64,000 nt of DNA from CAMLJR01 sp964500675 (GCA_964500675.1 CAZCNY010000004.1:219504-283503); one strand, 5' to 3'; positions 1 to 12,499 are shown, counted from the stretch's first letter. Notes: a model not told the origin generated them from the sequence alone. Translations and numbers: made by a program.

Positions 1-320
1 CTCAGCAAAATATCCGAACTAAAAAACGACAGTGCGGCCGTCAGGCGCGCGAACTGCAAATCGTCGATTTGTTTGAACGCGCCGAGCGCGCGATAGCGGT
101 CGATCAACGCGTCGAGCTGTTTGTCGTCGATAGCGGCGAGCGTCTGTGGCGCCAACTGTTTTTTGATATTTGCGCGCTGCCACGAACCGAAGTCGTTTAG
201 CGCTTGGCGCAAATAGCGCTGCGCCGCAGGGTCATAATGCCGCTCCTGTTGACCCGCATACCAATACAAAGCGCCAACCGCAAGCAGAATTGCGATGATA
301 ATCGCCTGCAAAGGTTTCAT
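1..320 (-). CDS. Hypothetical membrane-anchored protein, 3' end outside window
   Basis: An open frame starts at the ATG complementary to 318-320 and runs off the left edge, giving about 106 residues. The N-terminus (MKPLQAIIIAILLAVGALYW) is one hydrophobic segment after a single lysine, so it is a signal anchor or signal peptide. The rest is helical and polar. No family is recognised. It lies just upstream of, and in the same direction as, nothing visible here; the permease gene ends 21 nt before its start on the same strand. Confidence 0.6.
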   Translation of the reverse strand, partial: MKPLQAIIIAILLAVGALYWYAGQQERHYDPAAQRYLRQALNDFGSWQRANIKKQLAPQTLAAIDDKQLDALIDRYRALGAFKQIDDLQFARLTAALSFFSSDILL

Positions 321-341
321 GATTTTTGCTTTATAAATTAT

Positions 342-1802
342 TTAGCGCGCGGCGTTCATTCGGCGCACGCTGTAGCCGAAATAAATCACCATGCCAACGA
401 GCATCCACACGACCAGACGTATCCATGTATCGCCGGGCAGGCCGGCCATCAGTGCGAAGGCCGACAAGGCACCGAGCGGCGCGATGACCTTGATCGCGGG
501 CGCGCGAAACGGCCGGTGCAAATCGGGGCGCGTTTTGCGCAGCACGAGCACGCCGATACTCACGATGACAAACGCGAACAGCGTGCCGATCGAAACCAGT
601 TCGCCGACGAGGCCGATCGGAAATAATCCAGAAAGAATCGCGACGATAACGCCGGTCCACAGTGTGGTCGCGAACGGCGTGCGAAACCGCGGATGCACAT
701 TCGAAAATGTTTTCGGCAGCAAACCATCGCGCGACATCGAATAAAAAATTCGCGCCTGTCCGAGCAACAGAACCATCACCACCGTCGTCAAACCGCAGAT
801 CGCACCGAGTTTGGCGATGGGCGAAAACCACTTCAAACCGATCGCATCGATGCCGACCGCGATCGGATCGGGCACTTCGAGTCGATCGTAGGGCACGATA
901 CCGGTCAGCACATACGCGACGGCGGCATACAGGCCCGAACAAATCAGCAGCGAGCCGATGATGCCGAATGGCATATCGCGCTGCGGATTTTTCGCTTCCT
1001 GCGCCGCGCACGACACCGCGTCGAAACCGATGTAGGCAAAAAACACCACGCCGGCACCGCGCAACACACCAGCCCAGCCGAAATTGCCGTGCGCGTCGAC
1101 GGGTGGAACGAATTTGCCTTGCGGGTTCGCTGCGGTAATCCAATTGTGGTGATCGACGGCGCCGAAGCCGAGCACGACAAACGCGATCACCACAACCAAT
1201 TTAATCACGACGATGACATCGTTCACGCGTGCCGATTCGCGCGTGCCGATCGCGAGCAGGCCGCTCACCGCGAGCACGACGAGCATGGCGGGAATATTCA
1301 GCAGCGAACCCGTCAGCGCCCAATGGCCGGTGACGGCATCGTAGGTGAGAGGCCCCTGTGCCCACTGTGCGGGAATTACGATGCCGATAGTTTTGAAAAA
1401 GCTGACGACATAGCCCGACCAGCCGATGGCGACGGACACGGCCGCGACGCCGTATTCGAGTACCAGATCCCAGCCGATAATCCACGCGACGAGCTGTCCC
1501 ATCGTCGCGTAGGCGTAGGTATAAGCAGAGCCCGCGACGGGAACGGTGGAGGCCATTTCGGCGTAGCACAGTCCGGCGAACACACACACGAAAGCGCCCG
1601 CGATGAACGATAGCACCACGGCGGGTCCGGCCGATTCCGCCGCTGCGTGGCCACTCAACACGAAAATACCGGCGCCGATAATGCAGCCGATGCCGAGTGC
1701 GACGAGATTCCAACCCGACAGCGAACGCTTGAGACCGTGCTCGCTATCGGCAATATCCGCGTGCAGCGCTTCGACCGATTTGCGGGTCCAGTGATTATTC
1801 AT
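342..1802 (-). CDS. APC-superfamily amino acid permease (cationic amino acid transporter type)
   Basis: A 486-residue inner-membrane transporter with about 12 to 14 hydrophobic helices. The first helix contains the APC signature GIGCIIGAGIFVLSG (about residues 36-50), which forms the substrate-binding unwound helix in this superfamily. Length and the later segments (ESARVNDVIVVIKL, GFDAVSCAAQEAKNPQRDMP) match the CAT/YfnA subfamily, which imports amino acids by proton or sodium symport. The actual substrate cannot be read from sequence. It is divergent from typA with a 263-bp gap. Confidence 0.88.
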   Translation of the reverse strand: MNNHWTRKSVEALHADIADSEHGLKRSLSGWNLVALGIGCIIGAGIFVLSGHAAAESAGPAVVLSFIAGAFVCVFAGLCYAEMASTVPVAGSAYTYAYATMGQLVAWIIGWDLVLEYGVAAVSVAIGWSGYVVSFFKTIGIVIPAQWAQGPLTYDAVTGHWALTGSLLNIPAMLVVLAVSGLLAIGTRESARVNDVIVVIKLVVVIAFVVLGFGAVDHHNWITAANPQGKFVPPVDAHGNFGWAGVLRGAGVVFFAYIGFDAVSCAAQEAKNPQRDMPFGIIGSLLICSGLYAAVAYVLTGIVPYDRLEVPDPIAVGIDAIGLKWFSPIAKLGAICGLTTVVMVLLLGQARIFYSMSRDGLLPKTFSNVHPRFRTPFATTLWTGVIVAILSGLFPIGLVGELVSIGTLFAFVIVSIGVLVLRKTRPDLHRPFRAPAIKVIAPLGALSAFALMAGLPGDTWIRLVVWMLVGMVIYFGYSVRRMNAAR

Positions 1803-2065
1803 GCGTTAGCTCCACTTCAAGTTATCTGTTTTCTTGTGGGCGTTAGTGTCGGCCACCCATGTCTTTTTTCAAAGAAAAAATTCAACAACAAGAGATTCAA
1901 AGCAGAATTTACGCCACTGAAAATCCCCGCCCGCGCGTCGGGCGAGGGATTGGCTTGCGATAAATACCTAGCATGCGTGTCACCTGCTCTAGGGTATAAT
2001 GCGCGGCTTTTTTCGCCTGACCGTCACCGCGGCGGGCCGTATTCTTTTCCTTTGAGGTTTGTGTT

Positions 2066-3883
<1,818 letters not shown>

Positions 3884-3893
3884 GGAATAATCG

Positions 3894-4655
3894 ATGGATA
3901 TGATCGAAGCCTTTGGCTGGATCGGCGAGCTGCAAGCTTGGATTGCGCTCGCCACGCTGACGGCATTGGAAATTGTGCTCGGCATCGACAACATCATTTT
4001 CATCTCGATTCTGGTCGGTCGTTTGCCAAAAGCGCAGCAGCAATCCGCGCGCGTAATAGGTCTCGGGCTCGCGATGTTCACGCGTATTCTGTTGTTGTTG
4101 TCGCTGGCTTGGGTGATGGGGCTGACCGCACCGCTATTTGCCGTCGCGGGTTTTGAAATTTCAGGGCGCGATTTGATTCTGATCGGTGGCGGTTTGTTCT
4201 TGTTATGGAAAAGCTCGAACGAAATCTTTACCAGCCTCGAAGGCGAAGCGGAACACGTTACGCACGGCGCTGCTAAAGCCGCATTCGCCGCGACGCTCGT
4301 GCAAATTGCCATCATCGATATTGTATTTTCGCTCGATTCCGTCATCACGGCAGTCGGTATGGTGCAGCATTTGCCCGTGATGATTCTCGCGATCATCATT
4401 GCGGTGGGAGTGATGATGCTTGCGGCGAAATCGATTTCCGATTTTGTCGACGCGCACCCGTCGATCAAAATGCTCGCGCTGAGTTTTTTGACGATGGTGG
4501 GTGTGGCATTGATCGGCGAAGGGCTCGAATTTCACATTCCGAAAGGCTATATCTATTTCGCGATGGCATTTTCGCTGGCCGTTGAGGCGCTCAATATTCG
4601 CTATCGTAAAAAACGCAGTGCGCCCGTTGCGCTGCGCCATCCCGAAGCACCGTGA
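3894..4655 (+). CDS. TerC-family integral membrane protein
   Basis: A 253-residue protein with about seven membrane helices and the TerC/YkoY hallmark acidic membrane motifs: LEIVLGIDNIIFISIL near residue 25 and IDIVFSLDSVITAVGM near residue 140. TerC relatives are linked to tellurite resistance and to manganese export or loading of exported metalloproteins; the assignment here is to the family only. It starts 10 nt after typA and is followed by a terminator. The C-terminus is a basic cytoplasmic tail. Confidence 0.85.
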   Translation: MDMIEAFGWIGELQAWIALATLTALEIVLGIDNIIFISILVGRLPKAQQQSARVIGLGLAMFTRILLLLSLAWVMGLTAPLFAVAGFEISGRDLILIGGGLFLLWKSSNEIFTSLEGEAEHVTHGAAKAAFAATLVQIAIIDIVFSLDSVITAVGMVQHLPVMILAIIIAVGVMMLAAKSISDFVDAHPSIKMLALSFLTMVGVALIGEGLEFHIPKGYIYFAMAFSLAVEALNIRYRKKRSAPVALRHPEAP

Positions 4656-4690
4656 GATTGTTGTTTCGAGCAATGGAAATTCACAGCAAT

Positions 4691-4718
4691 AAAAAAGGCC
4701 GCACAATGCGGCCTTTTT
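4691..4718. terminator. Bidirectional rho-independent terminator between terC and cytochrome c5
   Basis: GGCCGCA (4697-4703) pairs with TGCGGCC (4707-4713) over a 3-nt loop. It is preceded by a run of A and followed by five T, so it can stop both the plus-strand typA-terC transcript and the minus-strand cytochrome transcript. Confidence 0.85.
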
Positions 4719-4731
4719 GTTTGGAAGCGAA

Positions 4732-5169
4732 TTACTTGCTCTTCGACACCATGTAATCGACCGCGGATTTGATCTCGTCGTCGGAACATGCGGCACAGGT
4801 TCCCTTGGGTGGCATGGCGCGAATACCGGTGATCGCGTGCTGATGCAGCGTATCAATACCCTGCGCGATGCGCGGTTTCCACGCGGCTTTATCGCCGAAC
4901 TTCGGCGCGCCGCCAATACCTGCGCCGTGGCACATTTGGCAGGTGCTATTGAAAACCTCTTCGCCCGATTTCGCTTTGCCGCCGGCCGCCGCGACGGCGC
5001 CACCGCAGGTGCTGTCGCCCTCCATGCACTCACTGCTGACGGGCTTGATGCGCTCCTCGATTTCCTTTTTCTGTTTATCGGTGACGGCGTGGCCAGACAA
5101 GCTCAACAAGGTACCGAGACTGAATACGGCGAATAATGCGACAACTTTTTTCGACATCGATTTGCTCAC
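4732..5169 (-). CDS. Cytochrome c5-type periplasmic monohaem cytochrome
   Basis: A 145-residue protein with an N-terminal signal peptide (cleavage after SGHA, about residue 28). There is one haem-binding CQMCH motif in the C-terminal half, a distal methionine in the RAMPPKG segment, and the CAAC pair that forms the extra disulfide typical of cytochrome c5. A basic, cysteine-containing linker precedes the haem domain. It would carry electrons in the periplasm, to a terminal oxidase or a denitrification enzyme; the partner is not visible here. Confidence 0.88.
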   Translation of the reverse strand: MSKSMSKKVVALFAVFSLGTLLSLSGHAVTDKQKKEIEERIKPVSSECMEGDSTCGGAVAAAGGKAKSGEEVFNSTCQMCHGAGIGGAPKFGDKAAWKPRIAQGIDTLHQHAITGIRAMPPKGTCAACSDDEIKSAVDYMVSKSK

Positions 5170-5288
5170 TATGAAATCCTCATGCCTTAATGACTGAGAC
5201 TGAGCCCTGGCAGGCGGGCGGCGGGAAAAACTGGCGCGAATTATATCCAGTAAGCGCCGCTAAAACCAATCCAAGTCATTCGGTCAAT

Positions 5289-6949
<1,661 letters not shown>

Positions 6950-6953
<4 letters not shown>

Positions 6954-7264
6954 TCGGCACCTTCCCCCGTCTCGTCATCGACGGCGACATTGAATTCATG
7001 CTTTGGAATAGGTTCTTGTAGCGTATCCGCACCGTTTTCCGAAGCCTTTTGACAAAGGATCGTCATTACGGAATCTACACCAAATCCAAGATCGACGAAT
7101 GCCGACATGATGTCCCAAAGCGTGCGCAGGAATTCCACCTTCTGCGCTTCGGTCATGTCGAACTCATCGGTGTATTCGAGGTATCGCGCGGCATCGAACG
7201 GCAGAGTGCCGGGAACCTGTTGCTCTACGCCGGAATCGGCGGGTGAATTGTCTTCATCATCCAT
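6950..7264 (-). CDS. Small acidic protein coupled to the recombinase
   Basis: 104 residues. The ATG complementary to 7262-7264 (MDDEDNSPADSG) is chosen because GGGAGG lies about 7 nt upstream; an upstream in-frame start has no such site. The stop overlaps the recombinase start (ATGA), so the two are translationally coupled. The protein is acidic with a central helical stretch (MTEAQKVEFLRTLWDIMS) and no known catalytic motif. It may be a directionality or accessory factor for the recombinase, which is inference from position only. Confidence 0.75.
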
Positions 7265-7448
7265 CGAGAAACCCTCCCTTTTCTCGAACATGCAAAGACG
7301 CAAACGATACGCTTTTGTATGTATACATTTTCATAATACAACCAAGAGTTTTAACAAAGGATGAATACCCCTGTGTGCATGGCAACAATTCGGGATGGCA
7401 TTTGCTCATGTTTTTCCCTCCGGCGTTAACGAATGCTGTTGCGGTGCA

Positions 7449-7742
7449 TTAACGGCTGCGCTCGAATTCTCCGCGCGCGCGATCCTGCGCTTTGGCTTTT
7501 CCAAACCCCTCTTTTGCGGCCCCGTCCTGAAGGCCGAGGCGTTCGCTGAGGCGGCGCATCCGCGCCGCGCGTTGCGCGCGCTCGGCATCGTGAACGCTAT
7601 GCTCGACGGTGCCGCCGATGGTGTAGTCCAGGTGCGGTTTCGGGCGGTCGAGCTTTGCCCGCAGGGCATCGAGTTCGCGGCGGCATGCGGGATCGCTCCC
7701 GGTGCCCCGCTGGGCACCGGCCTTGCCGTTGAACGCATCCAT
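7449..7742 (-). CDS. Small basic protein of the transfer gene cluster
   Basis: 97 residues, highly charged and mostly helical (RAQRAARMRRLSERLG), with no membrane segment. It follows the 96-residue gene by 9 nt and belongs to the minus-strand cluster headed by the coupling protein genes. No family is recognised; proteins of this kind are common beside coupling-protein genes in mobile elements. Confidence 0.6.
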   Translation of the reverse strand: MDAFNGKAGAQRGTGSDPACRRELDALRAKLDRPKPHLDYTIGGTVEHSVHDAERAQRAARMRRLSERLGLQDGAAKEGFGKAKAQDRARGEFERSR

Positions 7743-7751
7743 AGAATCCCC

Positions 7752-8042
7752 TTAGCGGTCGCGCCCGTGGTCGTTGTCGAGATCGCGGGTTTTCGGTTGA
7801 CCGCGTTTGGCCGTCAGGGCGTCGAGCTTGCTGATGAACACCACGCCGCCGTGGTTGCGCAGCTCCTCGGGAATATGGTCGAAGCGCAGAATGCCTTCGC
7901 CTTCCTTGCCGGGACGCGGCCAGATCGCGCCGATTTCACGGGCGGCACCGAGGACCGGCTTGCCGTTCTCGTCCTGCCCGACAGTGCGCGCGAAGGACAC
8001 GCGGTGGCTGGGTTGTTTTTTGTCGCTGTCATGCTCGTTCAT
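7752..8042 (-). CDS. Conserved small protein downstream of the coupling ATPase
   Basis: 96 residues, with a central aromatic and glycine-rich stretch (IGAIWPRPGKEGEGILRFD) and charged ends. It starts 12 nt after the coupling ATPase stop and is followed after 9 nt by another small gene, so it is part of the same operon. Function unknown; a role in DNA transfer is inferred from context. Confidence 0.65.
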   Translation of the reverse strand: MNEHDSDKKQPSHRVSFARTVGQDENGKPVLGAAREIGAIWPRPGKEGEGILRFDHIPEELRNHGGVVFISKLDALTAKRGQPKTRDLDNDHGRDR

Positions 8043-8054
8043 AGCGTTTCTCCG

Positions 8055-9677
8055 TTACTTGGGCCGATAGCCCTCGATGAATGACCATTCGCCGGACTGG
8101 TACTGCGGCAGGTCGGCGTATTTTTCGGGGACGCGCTCGGTGATGACGCGCGCCCAATGTGAGCCGGAGCGTGAGCCGATCCGCACGCGGTCGGTCGGCG
8201 GGTGATACGGATTCGGCAGGTAATGCCCGGCCATTTCGGGCCGGGTGAAGTACGGGTATTTACTCGCTTGGATCGGGTAGAGATTGAGGCCGCTGATGAA
8301 AAGAATTTGGCGGTCCTCCGGCATGTTGAGGACTTCATCCCGCGCCATAAGCAAGCGGGGTTGCTTCGTCCGGTGGCTGGCCGCATGGTTCTCGCGGACA
8401 AGCTCGGTGCCGATCTGAACGGGATCGCCGCCCATAAGCAGATCGCGGATCATCCGCTTGCGCTGGGTCTTCGCTCTTTTCTGGGCCAGTTCGTCGTCGT
8501 ATTCGAGTGTCTGCGCACCGAGCATGGCAGACACCATGCTGGCGGTTTCAAGGTCGCGGACCCCCAGGAATTGACGCACCTGCGACGATCCGACGATGGT
8601 CTGGACGGCCTCCTTGCCGAAATTTCTGGCGATCTGATCGACCCCCTGCCAGCATGACCACATACGACAGCCCATGCCGCGCCCGTAGCTGTAGCCGCGC
8701 AGCAGCGACTCGAACCGCCCCAAAGTCGCCGCCTCGTCGATCATGAACAGGATGCGCGGCGCTTGCGGGTAGCGATATTTGTAGAGCATGGCCGCGCCGA
8801 CGAGGGCGCGGGTCATCGGTGCGAGCTGGTCGAGGTATTCGGCGGGAACCGAGAGGTAAACGTTGCAATCTTCCTTGCAGAGCACATCCAGCGAGAAGTC
8901 CGCGCCGCTCAACATATCGTAAATGGCCGGGTCGCTCAGGAAAGAAATCGACTTGAGGATTTCACCGAGAATGGCGCTGAATTCTTTTTCTGCGTTCTGG
9001 CGCTTCCAGTGAATATCGGCGGCGGCGCGACGAATATCGGCGTGCGGCGAATCCGCCATGTCTTCGCCAATGGCCAGCCAATCGCTTTCGTTAACGACCG
9101 TATTGATGATGTCATAGAGGGCGGACATCGTGATGCCGCCGGTCTTGTAGACATACCACAAGACCAGAAACTCGGCCCACTCACGCGCCCGCAACTCGAA
9201 ATACTCGGCCTGCGCGCTGCCCGACAACGCAATCAAATCCGCCACCAGCAGCTTTAAATCCGCGCGCAAGGTCGGCGAATCGGGGCGCAACATATCCCAC
9301 GGATTGACGCGCTGGCTCGGCAGGCTGTGCAGCCTGCGCGGATTGATGCAGTAAGCTGCCTTGCCGTAGCGCACCTGATTCTGGATCGAGATTGCCGTCA
9401 GTTCGGCGCGCGGGTCGTTGATGAAGACCCGCATCGGCGAGTACAGCTTGCCGTCGTCGGCCCGATAGCCGCAGGCCGAGTAGGCCAACAGGTCGCGCAA
9501 CTTCCCGGTGCCCGCGCCGCCGAACGTAACCATCGGCGCGTCGCTGTCGAGATAGAGGGCACGCTGCCCGTCGAACCCCAGCAGCGGACCGCCGGGTTTG
9601 AACAACCCGGCGCGCTGCATATCCGCTGTGGTTGCCCAGTCGGCGGAGCCGAAGCGGAAGCTTTCATAGTCCATCAT
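8055..9677 (-). CDS. Type IV coupling protein ATPase (VirD4/TraG/TraD family), soluble part
   Basis: 540 residues. Walker A is GGAGTGK at about 53-59, followed by L rather than the usual S or T. Walker B is RILFMIDEAATLGRFESLL. The segment SYGRGMGCRMWSCWQGVDQI matches the sensor region of coupling ATPases. Such proteins deliver relaxase-bound DNA to a type IV secretion channel. Unlike VirD4, it has no N-terminal membrane helices; these appear to be supplied by the separate 99-residue gene 12 nt upstream. No channel genes are present, so a helper element would be needed. Confidence 0.88.
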   Translation of the reverse strand: MMDYESFRFGSADWATTADMQRAGLFKPGGPLLGFDGQRALYLDSDAPMVTFGGAGTGKLRDLLAYSACGYRADDGKLYSPMRVFINDPRAELTAISIQNQVRYGKAAYCINPRRLHSLPSQRVNPWDMLRPDSPTLRADLKLLVADLIALSGSAQAEYFELRAREWAEFLVLWYVYKTGGITMSALYDIINTVVNESDWLAIGEDMADSPHADIRRAAADIHWKRQNAEKEFSAILGEILKSISFLSDPAIYDMLSGADFSLDVLCKEDCNVYLSVPAEYLDQLAPMTRALVGAAMLYKYRYPQAPRILFMIDEAATLGRFESLLRGYSYGRGMGCRMWSCWQGVDQIARNFGKEAVQTIVGSSQVRQFLGVRDLETASMVSAMLGAQTLEYDDELAQKRAKTQRKRMIRDLLMGGDPVQIGTELVRENHAASHRTKQPRLLMARDEVLNMPEDRQILFISGLNLYPIQASKYPYFTRPEMAGHYLPNPYHPPTDRVRIGSRSGSHWARVITERVPEKYADLPQYQSGEWSFIEGYRPK

Positions 9678-9689
9678 TGTGCCGCCTCC

Positions 9690-9989
9690 CTACTGCCGCC
9701 AGCCGCGCTCGATCATCGCCGTAACCGCCCAGACGGACGCCAGGGTGATGCCGATGCTCACCGCGCTGTAGATGATGTAGGCTTCCGCCGCGCCGGTAAT
9801 CCACGTCGCGGCCTCCGCGTAATCACGTCCGAGCGCGCCGGTGAAATAGTGGTACAGGCCGGGGCCGGTCCAGCGGAAGACAATCGGGGTCAGCATCAGC
9901 GATGCGACCAAGCCGATAGCCTGACCGAGCCGGGAAATCTCGACGGCAAGGCCGCCGTTGTTGTTTTGATTGCCGTTTGTTACGTACAT
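9690..9989 (-). CDS. Small two-helix membrane protein, likely membrane subunit of the coupling protein
   Basis: 99 residues with two clear hydrophobic helices (IGLVASLMLTPIVF and AYIIYSAVSIGITLASVWAV) and a short polar loop between them. This is the topology of the N-terminal membrane domain missing from the adjacent coupling ATPase, which starts 12 nt downstream. The split arrangement is inferred; family membership cannot be confirmed by eye. Confidence 0.7.
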   Translation of the reverse strand: MYVTNGNQNNNGGLAVEISRLGQAIGLVASLMLTPIVFRWTGPGLYHYFTGALGRDYAEAATWITGAAEAYIIYSAVSIGITLASVWAVTAMIERGWRQ

Positions 9990-9996
9990 GTGAACC

Positions 9997-10041
9997 TCCG
10001 TTCGACGTTTCTGAAAATTGCAAAATCATTGTGCGAACGGA
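9997..10041. promoter_or_regulatory. Inverted repeat upstream of the coupling-protein operon
   Basis: TCCGTTCG (9997-10004) and CGAACGGA (10034-10041) are perfect inverted arms with a 29-nt spacer, just upstream of the 99-residue gene start. They could be an operator or a folded leader. The rest of 9990-10204 shows nothing else clear. Confidence 0.3.
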
Positions 10042-10204
10042 ATTAGGGCCTGTCATTCAATGACGGCGAAGCTCAGGAAGATTCTGTACCTGCGATGAAA
10101 ATAGTTGCCGGAAGCGGCAAAAATCGCAGCGCGGTAGCGAGCCAAAGGCCGCTTGACCGATACTGCCGTCTTGATCGAATTGAATCGGAAACAGGCTAGA
10201 AGTC

Positions 10205-10876
10205 GTGCCACGGAAAAAACGTGTTGGCTGTACCTATTGTTTTGGGTCGAAGCTAAGCGACGAGGTTTTCCGCGTAGTGCTGGCCAGTTTCGTCGCGGGA
10301 CTGACGGCGGGCAAAGCGGCGGAGGCTATTGCGGAGATGCTGGGCGACGACGCGGCTTCACCGTCCGACAAAACCATCAACCGACACTATCAGCGGATCG
10401 GTCTCGCGCTTTACGAGCGGTTTGCGGTGCAGCCCTTTCTTAAAAGCAATCCCCAGTTCAAGCCGTTGAAAGACGCTCACCCGGAGGAATTCGACGCGCT
10501 GATGGACTATGTCTGCGAACGGTTGCACGGCGAGGCAATCGACCCCTACGACGATAAAAACTCCCTGCTCACCGATGAAGAGTCTTTATCGCGGCGTATC
10601 AAGCCCTGGGCGCTGTCGGATATTTCTTCCGAATACCGCAAGCTTTCGTCGGCGCGCTACGGCATCAAGGCCACCAAGAAAGAACATCTGGGCCTGTTGG
10701 CGTTCAAGGAATTGTATTTCACGCTTTACAACCGCTTTGCCGGTTTGCAACAGGAGCTACTGCCCGCCGACGATCCCGCCATGAAAGACAAGCTCACCAG
10801 TATCGAAATGACCGATGCGCAAAACGCAGAAATAACCGAGCTGATTTTGGATACGTTCAAGGACGATCCTTGCTAG
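10205..10876 (+). CDS. Putative DNA-binding protein with N-terminal Cys pair
   Basis: 223 residues from a GTG start (VPRKKRVGCTYCFGS). It has a basic N-terminus with a CxxC pair, then a helix-turn-helix-like stretch (GKAAEAIAEMLG to SDKTINRHYQRIG, about residues 36-66) that resembles the N-terminal part of some transposases and zinc-ribbon regulators, but no DDE catalytic domain is evident. The rest is helical and acidic. It converges on the resolvase gene with a 4-nt overlap of the 3' ends. Function unknown; only the DNA-binding idea can be supported. Confidence 0.55.
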   Translation: MPRKKRVGCTYCFGSKLSDEVFRVVLASFVAGLTAGKAAEAIAEMLGDDAASPSDKTINRHYQRIGLALYERFAVQPFLKSNPQFKPLKDAHPEEFDALMDYVCERLHGEAIDPYDDKNSLLTDEESLSRRIKPWALSDISSEYRKLSSARYGIKATKKEHLGLLAFKELYFTLYNRFAGLQQELLPADDPAMKDKLTSIEMTDAQNAEITELILDTFKDDPC

Positions 10877-11439
10877 GCTCGGCGGCAACCGCTTTCCCGA
10901 AGCGCCCGCCACACCGTCGCCTGCCCGCAACGCAATGTTGCCGCAATTTCAGCAAATGACCGATGTTTCTCGTCACGCAGCCTTTTTGCGCGGCGCATCT
11001 GTTTCCGGCTCAAACAGCGCGGGCGGCCCGGATATTTTCCGCGCGCCCGTGCGGCCAATAACCCTGCCTTGGTCCGCTCGGAAATTCTCGCGCTCTCAAG
11101 CTGAGCATTCGCGCACGTCACATGAAAAAGGTATTCGCCGATAGGCGTCGAGGTGTCGATATTCTGCGTCAGGGATTTCAGTTCGATCCCATGGCATTTG
11201 AATTCGTATTCGAGATTGATAAGTTCGCGCGTCCTGCGCCCCAATCGGTCAAGATGCCAGACCACGAGCGTATCGCCTTCCTTTAGAGAATCGAGAACGG
11301 TGTCGAGCACCGGGCGGCGCTTCGCTTTGCCGCTCACCTTTTCCTGAAAGATTTTCCGGCAACCGGATTTTTTCAGAGCCAGCACTTGCAGGTCGAGATT
11401 TTGCTCTCCGGTCGAGACACGCGCATAGCCGATCAGCAT
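10873..11439 (-). CDS. Tn3-type resolvase / DNA invertase (serine recombinase)
   Basis: 188 residues. The catalytic domain begins MLIGYARVSTGEQNLDLQ, with the serine at about residue 9, then the LVVWHLDRLGR motif near 60-70 and the E helix. A C-terminal helix-turn-helix (RSFAEIAATLRCGQATVWRAL) completes a normal-length resolvase. It would recombine short sites on one molecule, for example to resolve cointegrates or dimers of the circular element. No Tn3 transposase is nearby, so it is either a lone resolvase or a relic. Candidate sites lie upstream at 11501-11697. Confidence 0.9.
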   Translation of the reverse strand: MLIGYARVSTGEQNLDLQVLALKKSGCRKIFQEKVSGKAKRRPVLDTVLDSLKEGDTLVVWHLDRLGRRTRELINLEYEFKCHGIELKSLTQNIDTSTPIGEYLFHVTCANAQLESARISERTKAGLLAARARGKYPGRPRCLSRKQMRRAKRLRDEKHRSFAEIAATLRCGQATVWRALRESGCRRA

Positions 11440-11500
11440 GGCGAAACCACAAACCTTTCGCGTGGGTTGAAGTGATATTGCGACGAGAACCGTCAGGCGG

Positions 11501-11697
11501 GGCGTTCCGAAATGGAACCTTTTCGAATCATACTCAAAGCCTGCTCGATTGCAACAAGAATCCGAGAAAACAGGGGGATGGGCAACCGGACTCCGGCGTT
11601 CCGAAATGGTTCCTTTGTGAAATGAAAGATCGCTGTTAAGCCGCAGTCGCTTATCTCCGTTTTACATCTTCATTTCGGGAATCTGCTTTCCGAAATT
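11501..11697. repeat. Repeats upstream of the resolvase gene (candidate res site)
   Basis: GGCGTTCCGAAATGG is present at 11501-11515 and again at 11595-11609, each followed by a variant of AACCTTT or TTCCTTT. GTTCCGAAATGGAAC (11504-11518) is itself a palindrome. A third, inverted pair ATTTCGGGA and TTTCCGAAAT lies at 11672-11697. Three spaced partly palindromic sites 5' of a resolvase gene are what a res site looks like, but the sequence does not match a site I know. Confidence 0.4.
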
Positions 11698-11758
11698 ACG
11701 TGCGGCTTGTCGCGGCGGCGCTTTTTCTAGCGCCGGTCTCGATGCCCATTGCTACAGG

Positions 11759-12499
11759 ATGAACGGAATGAACACCCTGAAAATAGCCGTTGCGTTGTTG
11801 GCTCTGACGATTGGCCGCGCCTATGCGCTCGGCGTCGGCGAGTGCCACAGCATTGCCGATATGACCGAGAAGCTGAAAGCCGAGGATCAGCACTCTTTCC
11901 TGGTTGCCTTGCGTCCAACAAAGAAAGGAGAAGGGTTTGTAGGAGAAGGCACCCACAAATGGGTGGCCCTGCTCGGCATGATGATTACATCGAATAACGA
12001 CGGATCGCTGGGATATATCCTTCAAACGGATAAACCCTTTTACGCAAACCCGTCCCAGAGTTGCGTCTACGCAAGGCTGTCGCATATTCACTTCTACGAT
12101 GCGCGCGCGTCGGATAATCCGCCCTCGGTTTATACGAAGGCAACCCGCGATGAGGCGTTGGCACAATGCCAGAAAATGGTCGATTCAGGGGAAATTCCGG
12201 TACATACCTGCCGGTACTTGAATGACCTAATTAAAAACCCGTCTCCGAACGGAGATTTGGTAACGCTGCAAGCCAACAATCAACGCAAACAACCTGATGG
12301 CTCCTATAAAGATGACGGCATTCTCGTGACCGTGACTGCAAACTTAAAATCTAAAAACGACGATATGGCCTATCAGATTGGTGACATTTTCAACACGACG
12401 AGCGAAGGGGCTACTGTTCTGCGGGACACCATACATGAAATAAAATATACAAAAAATGGGGAAGTCCGATTGACAGCGCTCAATCGGCACTCTGATTAG
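11759..12499 (+). CDS. Secreted protein of unknown function
   Basis: 246 residues with a clear signal peptide (MNTLKIAVALLALTIGRAYA) and cleavage near residue 24; the second ATG, nine bases on, is an equally good start. The mature part has four or five cysteines (GECHSI, SCVYARL, LAQCQKM, HTCRYL) that could form disulfides. No family is recognised. It sits alone on the plus strand between minus-strand transfer genes and may be a periplasmic or cell-surface accessory of the element. Confidence 0.65.
   Translation: MNGMNTLKIAVALLALTIGRAYALGVGECHSIADMTEKLKAEDQHSFLVALRPTKKGEGFVGEGTHKWVALLGMMITSNNDGSLGYILQTDKPFYANPSQSCVYARLSHIHFYDARASDNPPSVYTKATRDEALAQCQKMVDSGEIPVHTCRYLNDLIKNPSPNGDLVTLQANNQRKQPDGSYKDDGILVTVTANLKSKNDDMAYQIGDIFNTTSEGATVLRDTIHEIKYTKNGEVRLTALNRHSD

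Noticed and set aside
331..1143. Long minus-strand frame inside the permease gene
   Set aside because: An arginine-rich shadow frame of the permease, as seen for many genes in this GC-rich sequence.
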